Assembly (NCBI GenBank): GCA_022605425.2
Contig: CM061253.1
Coordinates: forward strand, 647,501 to 711,500
Reading direction: 5' to 3'
DNA length: 64,000 bases
From: Hamiltosporidium tvaerminnensis
Lineage: Eukaryota; Microsporidia; Dubosqiidae
This document shows, one piece after another, positions 57,469 to 64,000 of the stretch. Each line of letters starts with the position of its first letter. The stretch's first letter is position 1. The notes under the pieces are model-generated. The model worked only from the letters and a program-made list of their open reading frames with translations. It ran no database searches and had not been told where the DNA came from. The position numbers and the translations under genes are program-made.

Positions 57469-58199
57469 TGTGGAGGGAGGATAACCACATAAAAAACTTT
57501 CTGCTTGGCAATGAGTGTGTGAAACTGGTGTGAGGTCATTGTTTGGATTTTTGGTGGGAATAAAACCACACTACATCCTCGGTTGTTCAATGAGAGTTGT
57601 TATGAGGAGGAGAGGTCTAAGAAACGGAGAAACTTTTTCTACAAATTTATTTGTAGTTTTTTATGTAACCAGATTGCAGACCGCAGCTGAACATGTAGGT
57701 AATCGCCATGTAAAAGCATGGAAACCTAGCCTTGCTCACTCGGGTTAGAAGACTTAGCGCCTGGGAGATATAAAAATAAAACCCATTAAAAGCCGGGAGA
57801 GCTAAGTAGCAGGTTATACCTGTTGGTATGACATTGCACTGTCTAGGTGGACCCATGTAAATCTCTGAAATATATCTTAGCTAGAAGTTTATTGGGTTCA
57901 GAAAGTGTAGAGTAAGTGGGAATGCTGCATAGTCTTGGGGGAGCCCAGGGGGGGCTTCGGCCTTCGATCACACTCCATGCAACGGACATTAACGAACTCC
58001 GGGCAACTGCCTCGCCTATTAATTAGGTTCTACACACCTGATAGATGAAAGGCTTTGGGACGTAGGTATCGCAGGGGTTACCGATGGAGTGTTGGGGTAG
58101 CAGTCATTTATGTTAAACCTAGAACTGCGTTAATGTCATAAAAACAAATATAACACTTGCCACTATTTTAAAAAGATGTGATACTTTTAAATAAAGTTT
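57469..58199 (+). mobile_element. family A retroposon-like repeat, copy A3 (best copy)
   Basis: This 731-bp unit starts TGTGGAGGGAGGATAACCAC, ends GTGATACTTTTAAATAAAGT, and is bordered by a 13-bp direct duplication. It is much richer in G+C than its surroundings. Its core contains GGCTTCGGCC (57953-57962), a three-pair stem closed by a C(UUCG)G tetraloop in RNA. Just upstream is AGCCCAGGGGGGGCT, also able to fold. The CCTTCGATCAC that follows is only a loose match to a Pol III B box. No ORF is conserved among copies. The features fit a non-autonomous retroposon; its partner enzyme is unknown, since its 3' end is unlike that of the LINE. Confidence 0.85.
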
Positions 58200-58212
58200 A
58201 AGTTAAGTCAAA
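58200..58212. repeat. target-site duplication, family A copy A3 (right)
   Basis: Exact repeat of 57456-57468. Confidence 0.9.
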
Positions 58213-58630
58213 CTTCTGTTATCCTAGTACTCTTAACATTTCATATTTTTAATTATAGAACTGATTAAAAGGATATCCATATATTAGTAACTTAATCAGG
58301 AATATAATTTTCTTTCTTATTATTTATATATTTTAAAATTTAAAAATTTTTATTTGAGAAAAAAAATAATTTAAAAAAAATAAAATCTAAAAATGGTTTA
58401 TGATTAAATCATTTGATTTCGTGCATTTGTATTGATTAAATAACTTAATCCTTATCTTTTGTTTCTAATCTTTAAATCTTGATAAAGAAAAAAAAAGATA
58501 AATTAAAAAAACTGAAAAAAAGAAAAAAAAAGAAAAACTAAGATGAAATAAACTAAGAATTAGAAATAAGTTAAGCTACAATAATTAAAAATTAGAAAAT
58601 TAAAATAAGAAAATAGAATCTAAATTAGGT
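58213..58630. other. AT-rich region downstream of the phosphatase gene
   Basis: A-rich low-complexity sequence (58345-58530). No gene. Confidence 0.4.
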
Positions 58631-60156
58631 TTATCCAAAGTTAACGACCTTGTATTTATCACTTTTATCTTCAAAAACCAAATATGCTGCTCCACCTTTC
58701 ATTCCACAATAGTTAGGCGCAGAAAAAATAGTCACAACCTTTCCATTCTGATTAATTTTAAAACCACCACAGACATATTCATGTGATCGAACAATAAGTG
58801 TCAAATTATTGTCCTTTAAAAATCTTTCGGTTATGTCTTTACCAAAATTAACAGCTATATTTCTTTTACTGGGCGTCACACCAAATCCTTCCATCGGATC
58901 TGACCACATAAATCCTTCAAATATTTTATCGTAGCTATCATTTGTATGTCTAAATATTTTTTGGGCATCGTTTATATAAAATCTTTCTTCGGGTAATCCA
59001 CCATGTACTACAAAAACAGAATTATTTAATATTGAAGCCAATGGCATACATTTATACACTTCACAAAAACTTTGAAAGATTATATTATGAGTTAAGGAGT
59101 ATTTCACCTTTATCTCCTCATAAAAACCCATCATTTGATTTATAGCAGGAAATTCATGATTTCCTCTATTTAGAAATACCTGATCAGGAAACACCATTTT
59201 TAATACTAAAATTAATAAAATATTTTCTACAGACAACGAACCTCTATCTACAAAGTCTCCATTGAATAAATATATATCTTTAGAATTACCAGATATAAGC
59301 TGTTGAAGTACATTTACAATATCTATAAAGTTTCCATGTGTATCGCCAAATACAATTATTCTTTGATTTTCTTTGTTTGAAATCTTTACTATATTATCTA
59401 AATTAAAAAGTATAGAATACGAATATCTCAATATATAAACAACAACTTTTGCTGGAACATAATTTCCTTTTTGTATTTCAGTTACAAAAATATTTAAGAA
59501 ACTATATTTCAAAATATTTGAATCTTCGATAAAAATTGTAAAAAAGGGTTCGTCTTTTAAAAAAGGCGTTTTTTCGGTATTATTTTCAATATTTTCAAAA
59601 AATTTATTGAAAGGACTTGTACTGGTTAAAGAAAAATTTTTAAGAATATTTTCAATGTAATTAGATATTCCACCCTTAAAGGAATATTCTAATTCAGAAT
59701 TTCCAAATTTTTTTCTGAATCTTTTATAGGATCCCTATATTCTCCAAATTCTCTTCCTTTGGTCTCAAATAACATTTTTGCTTGGTAAAATCTTCCCAAT
59801 TTCAAATAAGAATTACACAATTTGTAAATTGCTTTATTACTTCTTCCGTATTTAAGTGATTCTAAAGCATGACGAGAAGATTCAGCAAAATTTTCCATCA
59901 AATAATGAGTAACACTTATATTTAAATGAAGAATTGATAATTCTTTATTCGCATGTGGAAAATCTGTTGTATCACACTCAATACCCTCATAATACGTTTC
60001 TAATGCTTTATCATATTGTTTGGTTTTAAAAAAATTGTTTCCTTTCGCTCGAATTGCGTAAATATCAATCTTCATTTTTAAAAAAGGGTCACTATCTTTT
60101 TTTCCAATTTCTTCAAATAAAATAAATAGTAAAACAAAAAAAACGAATGTAAACAT
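58631..60156 (-). CDS. protein phosphatase 5 (PP5/Ppt1-type): TPR domain plus PPP catalytic domain, one apparent frameshift
   Basis: The N-terminal frame (60156-59689) carries TPR helices, e.g. AKGNNFFKTKQYDKALETYYEGIE, with at least two further repeats. The C-terminal frame (codons open from about 59710, first ATG at 59512, to 58631) is a PPP Ser/Thr phosphatase: GDTHGN, GDFVDRG, NRGNHE followed by NQMMGFYEE, VVHGGL, RSHE and SAPNYC supply the metal ligands and catalytic His. The TPR-PPP order and the Asn-Gln-x-x-Gly-Phe after GNHE identify PP5, a regulator that binds Hsp90-type chaperones through TPRs. The two frames connect by a -1 shift in an A7 run (59708-59714 on the plus strand as T7). 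The start is either 60156 (CCCC adjacent, giving a hydrophobic N-terminus) or Met28 at 60075 (CCC 11 nt upstream), which gives a normal PP5 start. Confidence 0.82.
59708..59714 (-). other. A7 run where the PP5 frame shifts by -1
   Basis: In the coding strand the sequence is TCAGAAAAAAATTTGGAA. The zero frame ends 8 codons later at a TAG, whereas reading one base back keeps an open frame through about 65 more codons to the catalytic domain. One missing A explains everything. The bases A AAA AAT also formally fit a -1 slippery heptamer. Confidence 0.65.
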
Positions 60157-60160
60157 GGGG
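60157..60160 (-). promoter_or_regulatory. CCCC adjacent to the upstream PP5 ATG
   Basis: On the minus strand the context is TTTTACCCCATG, matching the gene at 40077. A second C-run (60086-60088) precedes the alternative Met at 60075, so the start remains ambiguous. Confidence 0.45.
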
Positions 60161-60242
60161 TAAAATCTCTAAAACTTTAAATAAAACAAATTTGATTTAA
60201 AAATAACAAATAAATTAATTAGATAAGGATTTATACAATTGA

Positions 60243-60380
60243 ATATAATTTTGATAAGAAACTTACAAATAATTTTTTTATATTTCTTAATATTTTTGAA
60301 TTAAAAATTAATATTTTGATAAGAAACTTACAAATAATTTTTTTATATTTTTTAATATTTTTGAATTAAAAATTTATATT
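60243..60380. repeat. 65-bp tandem duplication
   Basis: The unit beginning TTTTGATAAGAAACTTACAA occurs at about 60249 and 60314, with nearly identical following sequence. Confidence 0.85.
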
Positions 60381-60479
60381 TTGTTTTCTAATTTGCAAAT
60401 TAAAATAATGTTTTTGCTGATTTGAAACACTAAAGTTTTATTTATGAACAGTAAAGAGATTTTTTTTACTAATAAAATT

Positions 60480-60800
60480 CCTAGGTGGAAGTTTCATAAA
60501 TAAAACTAATCTCGTTCCTTAAATAATATTTCTGATTTATAAAACCATACGTCATTCTTAAATAAATGTTTCTAATCTAACAAAGAATATTTCAATCTTG
60601 AATAAAATTTCTGATTTATAAAACTACACTGCATTCAAATAAATGTTTCTAATTTACGAAACCAATCTCGTTCCTTGAATAATATTTCTGATTTATAAAA
60701 TAATATTTCAATCTTAAATAATATTTCTGATTTATAAAACTACACGTCATTCTTAAATAAATGTTTCTAATCTAACAAATCTCTATCCTTAAATAAATAT
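60480..60800. repeat. degenerate tandem array of ~55-60-bp units
   Basis: Motifs ATTTCTGATTTATAAAAC and AATAAATGTTTCTAATCTAA alternate four to five times with point changes and deletions. It lies between PP5 and the ORF at 61111. Confidence 0.7.
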
Positions 60801-61110
60801 GTTTCCTAACTAAAACTATACCTAATTTTATAAAATTTATTTAAAATTAAAACCACATATTATATTTTTTTTAATATGTATCAATTCATTACTAACTTAT
60901 TATTAATACAAATACCTTGATTGGTTAATTAAAAACCTTCTAAAATATAATTTTATACGCTGTAATATTTTATAAATAAAATAATACTTTGTTCTAGAAT
61001 ATTACTTAATATGAATAGACTGATATAAGCTTATGAATCGTGATTTATAAATATATAATTGGTTTGTATCAAAATATAGAATATCTAAATAAAGTACTGA
61101 CCAATATATC

Positions 61111-61425
61111 ATGTCTTTGTTTGTTATTGATCCTATCGCACACCTTGTTCTATTTCACTTTCATTATATTGTAGCATTTTTAAATATTTTAAAAGAAAAC
61201 ACTATTCCAAGTATTTCAAACAGCAGTTGGTATTTTTTCAACGCTTTGTATCTTTTTGGCGGTGCTTTAAAATTTTGGGTCTTTTTTTGTATCTTTGACC
61301 AAATAATGGCATCTACGTCTGCGTATTTTTTAAATTTGTTTAACAATCAACCAAGACTAAAGTTTACCTTACCATATAAGGAAATTATTTTGATATTCTT
61401 CTTTTTCACATTCATTTGGATTTAA
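61111..61425 (+). CDS. small multi-pass membrane protein, unknown
   Basis: The ATG-initiated ORF of 104 residues (MSLFVIDPIAHLVLF...) has three to four hydrophobic segments: about 8-27, 42-66 and 88-104. Polar turns separate them (LKENTIPSISNSS, NNQPRLKFTLPYKE). The hydrophobic-polar alternation and use of Trp, Cys and Gly make it more protein-like than most ORFs here. It may be a small ER membrane subunit, but no family is recognised. No C-run precedes the ATG, and the antisense 60-codon ORF is a shadow. Confidence 0.5.
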   Translation: MSLFVIDPIAHLVLFHFHYIVAFLNILKENTIPSISNSSWYFFNALYLFGGALKFWVFFCIFDQIMASTSAYFLNLFNNQPRLKFTLPYKEIILIFFFFTFIWI

Positions 61426-61429
61426 TTTT

Positions 61430-62508
61430 AGGTAATCAGGAGATTTAAGTAAAAATACGTATTTTTAAAGAAATATACAATAATATCATTTCTCATAGTA
61501 GATCAATGAAATATTAATATTTTATAAACATGGATTGTTGTATTTGTTTTATCTATTTCTAGTTTTTTATGGTTTTATAATCTATTGATAATTATATTAA
61601 AAAAATATCATCAAAATTAATATATTTTTTAAAAATAATTTTACGTTTTAATTAACAAAAAATATTGTTTAAACATAAAATTCCAATTCTTTCTCATGTT
61701 TCTTATAATTCTTTAGATTTTATAGGTACGTAGCAAATTTAGAATATTTATAATTTAAAGATCAAATAAAATCTTTCAATTTACAAGCGTGAAAATATTC
61801 TCAAACATTTTAAAAATAAATAAACATTCGAGAATCTTTACAAAATTATAAATTGTTGTATTTTCCAAGAATAAATTGAAATATAATATTCGAGAATCTT
61901 TACAAAATTATAAATTGTTGTATTTTCCAAGAATAAATTGAAATATATAAAAATTAACAGACCACATTGTTTTTTTGCAATTAAATATTTGCAATATTAA
62001 AAACATAATTTAATTTTCTATTTATAGTTGATTATTAGAGGTTAAAACGTTAAATTATTATATTTAAGTTTTATTTCTATGTTTATGTGATATATTACAG
62101 TAAAAGAACATGGTTGCTCGAAGCCTATAATATATTTTTATTTCCAATAAACTATCATTTTCAAATAATTCTTAAATGAAAAAAAATTGAGTTAAAATTT
62201 CACAAAAATACGGTATTATATATCCAAACAAAATATATTTACAATATTTCTAGATTATAATGTAATTCTATCATTTTGTTATCATTCTTTAAGTATTTTT
62301 TTTATTTATTTAATTCAGGAAACAATCTATTTTTATAAAAACTTTATAATAATTATTTATTTAAAATTATTTTTATTTTAATTTGTATTTAGAGTTCTAA
62401 ATAATTATATTTATACCGTATTTTTATATGTAAATATATATTCATAAGTGTTTTTTGCATATTTGTTGTATTCGAATATAATTTAAAGTGTAAGAATGAA
62501 ATTGATAC
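61430..62508. other. AT-rich intergenic region with a 62-bp duplication
   Basis: No gene; contains the tandem pair listed next. Confidence 0.4.
61826..61949. repeat. 62-bp tandem duplication
   Basis: ATTCGAGAATCTTTACAAAA begins units at 61826 and 61888. The two are essentially identical through AAGAATAAATTGAAATATA. Confidence 0.9.
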
Positions 62509-62510
62509 AA

Positions 62511-62752
62511 CTAAAAGTATTTGATACATTGTTATTTTTATAAGTAAAATAAAATCTTGGAATTTTAGATTAAAAGTATTTGATACATTGTTATTTTTAT
62601 AAGTAAAATAAAATCTTGGAATTTTAGATTAAAAGTATTTGATACATTGTTATTTTTATAAGTAAAATAAAATCTTGGAATTTTAGATTAAAAGTATTTG
62701 ATACATTGTTATTTTTATAAGTAAAATAAAATCTTGGAATTTTAGACTAAAA
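62511..62752. repeat. 59-bp tandem repeat, four copies
   Basis: TAAAAGTATTTGATACATTG recurs at 62512, 62571, 62630 and 62689. The copies are practically identical; the last one ends TTTTAGACTAAAAG, with a C where the others have T. Confidence 0.95.
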
Positions 62753-62759
62753 GAGTTAT

Positions 62760-63139
62760 TAAAAACATTTTGTTTCTCTTAATATTTAAAAATACCACAA
62801 AATGAAATTTTTAATCAATTATTATTTTAATTTAATCACTTAATATTTTAATTTAACTAATTAATATTTTGATTCAAATAATTAAATATATTTATATTGA
62901 AAATTTATGATTATTTTGATAATTAAAATTATAAATAAATGAATTTTTATTTAAGAAAAATCAAATAATTTATATTTGATTTAAGACAATTAAATTTAGA
63001 ATTGAAAATAGTAGAGAGAAAGAATTATAAGATTTCAACTAAAAAATTTCTATCTATAAGATTAATTTTGAATAAAATGTTTATATTCTGAAGATTTATT
63101 TTCATTCGAGTTTTTTTCATTTTAAATACTGTCGGAAAA
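62760..63139. other. AT-rich intergenic region
   Basis: No gene recognised. The 95-codon minus ORF at 63025-63312 overlaps the less AT-rich segment and is less convincing than the plus frame. Confidence 0.4.
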
Positions 63140-63328
63140 ATGCCTCTGTTTTTATCCTCTAAAAATGGTTTAAAACGTGATTTAAAAATAATAACTATGT
63201 TTAAAAATATATATTCGTCCTTCATCCTTGACCCAAAAGCCCTGGACGAGGCCTTGGGTAATACCGTTAACGGTGTTTTTAAAGTGGATTTGTTTACTTT
63301 TTCGGGTTTCATAACAAGGTGGTTTTAA
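63140..63328 (+). CDS. possible short gene or gene relic
   Basis: A 62-codon ATG ORF (MPLFLSSKNGLKRDL...) lies in a locally GC-richer segment. Its end DPKALDEALGNTVNGVFKVD looks protein-like. There is no C-run at the start and no domain. It may be a fragment of a repeat together with the hairpin region just downstream. Confidence 0.3.
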   Translation: MPLFLSSKNGLKRDLKIITMFKNIYSSFILDPKALDEALGNTVNGVFKVDLFTFSGFITRWF

Positions 63329-63409
63329 AGGATTGGTTATTGGCCCTACGCCTAACTCCACTATGGAGGCCTGCTTCTTTTAGTCGCTTTTTAAGAAAAG
63401 CAGTGAATA

Positions 63410-63439
63410 CTCCAAGCCAATTCTACTCACGGCTTGGAG
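63410..63439. other. perfect 9-bp inverted repeat (hairpin)
   Basis: CTCCAAGCC (63410-63418) pairs with GGCTTGGAG (63431-63439) across a 12-nt loop. It follows the ORF at 63140 by about 80 nt, in a GC-richer block (63330-63450). It might be a structural RNA or element end; function unknown. Confidence 0.6.
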
Positions 63440-63484
63440 GGGGGGAATTAAAAATATATATCCTTTTAATTATTATGGATTTTT

Positions 63485-63682
63485 CATTGTAAGGATATTT
63501 GTTTTATTTCTGTATTTTTCACCGTTTTTTTCATCGGTTTTTTATTGTTTAGGGTTTATTAATTGTAAGATATTTGTTTTATTTCTGTATTTTTCACCGT
63601 TTTTTTCATCGGTTTTTTATTGTTTAGGGTTTATTAATTGTAAGATATTTGTTTTATTTCTGTATTTTTCACCGTTTTCCTG
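63485..63682. repeat. 75-bp tandem repeat, nearly three copies
   Basis: GATATTTGTTTTATTTCTGT occurs at 63494, 63569 and 63644. The units include TTCACCGTTTTTTTCATCGG and TTGTTTAGGGTTTATTAATT; the last copy is truncated after CACCGTTTT. Confidence 0.92.
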
Positions 63683-63689
63683 TACTGTT

Positions 63690-64000
63690 CTTTGTATTCG
63701 ATTCTGTTCTATGTTTTGAAACAATGCTTTGTTTTGAACGACAAGTTATAATTTGAAGTAAATATTTGGGGTCTTCTTCTGCTAAAAATTGTTGTTTTTT
63801 TGTCAGCACGTGTGTTGTTATATTAGGGTTGGTTGTTTAAAGTAAAAAACGAAACAAATTATTTCTAATTGTAATTTTTTAATCGAAACATATTTCATCT
63901 TTCTCATGAGTTATGTCTCAAATCAAATATCACGTTTATTCTAATGAATAAATAATTTTTTAATTTAAATAATATTATTGGTTCTTTTTTTTGACAGATA
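63690..64000. other. AT-rich end of the window
   Basis: No feature is recognised. Confidence 0.4.

Noticed and set aside
57515-57748. 77-codon ORF in family A copy A3
   Set aside because: Same reason: frame not maintained in A2 or A1.
59689-60156. Separate secreted TPR protein
   Set aside because: The hydrophobic start could be a signal peptide, but the frame connects to the phosphatase domain after a one-base slip, so a single PP5 gene is more economical.

Overview
The window looks like a microsporidian chromosome segment, although the species cannot be named from sequence alone. It is strongly AT-rich and very gene-poor. The few recognisable host genes are compact eukaryotic genes: an R-SNARE, a karyopherin-like protein, a PP5-type phosphatase, and small secreted or membrane proteins. 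Several starts have a C-run (CCC/CCCC) just upstream of the ATG, as known for microsporidian genes. Most of the window is transposable elements at all stages of decay.

Layout: 92-1325 holds a decayed minus-strand gene, followed by about 4 kb of decayed AT-rich DNA and a 71-bp tandem array. An R-SNARE (minus) ends at 5968. Copy 1 of an R4/Dong-like non-LTR retrotransposon (called LINE here) lies at 6965-10772 with clear target-site duplications. A dead mariner element with TA duplications is at 15337-17089. A karyopherin gene follows at 20860-23223, behind a triplicated 5' repeat. Next come a TTTTTA microsatellite carrying a 5'-truncated LINE (23449-24753), a degraded LINE tail and a secreted-protein gene (26229-26753, minus).

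LINE copy 2 (30423-34063) sits inside a 136-codon host gene. Removing the element and one duplication restores one reading frame. From 34 to 58 kb the DNA is mainly relics: three copies of a ~930-bp repeat (family B), four long copies of a ~730-bp retroposon (family A) and two related partial pieces, LINE copy 3 (minus, 44246-48048), and older LINE relics. One relic is itself split by a family B insertion. The only good host gene in this stretch is a membrane-anchored protein at 40077-40795, probably with a 32-nt intron. The last 6 kb holds a PP5/Ppt1 phosphatase with one apparent frameshift, a small membrane-protein ORF and several tandem arrays.

The host genes share no pathway and form no operon. 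The main story is retroposition: three interspersed families, nested insertions, one interrupted gene, and a patch of LINE copy 2 with a strand-biased A-deletion signature that looks like an unpolished assembly segment. I found no convincing tRNA, rRNA or CRISPR array.
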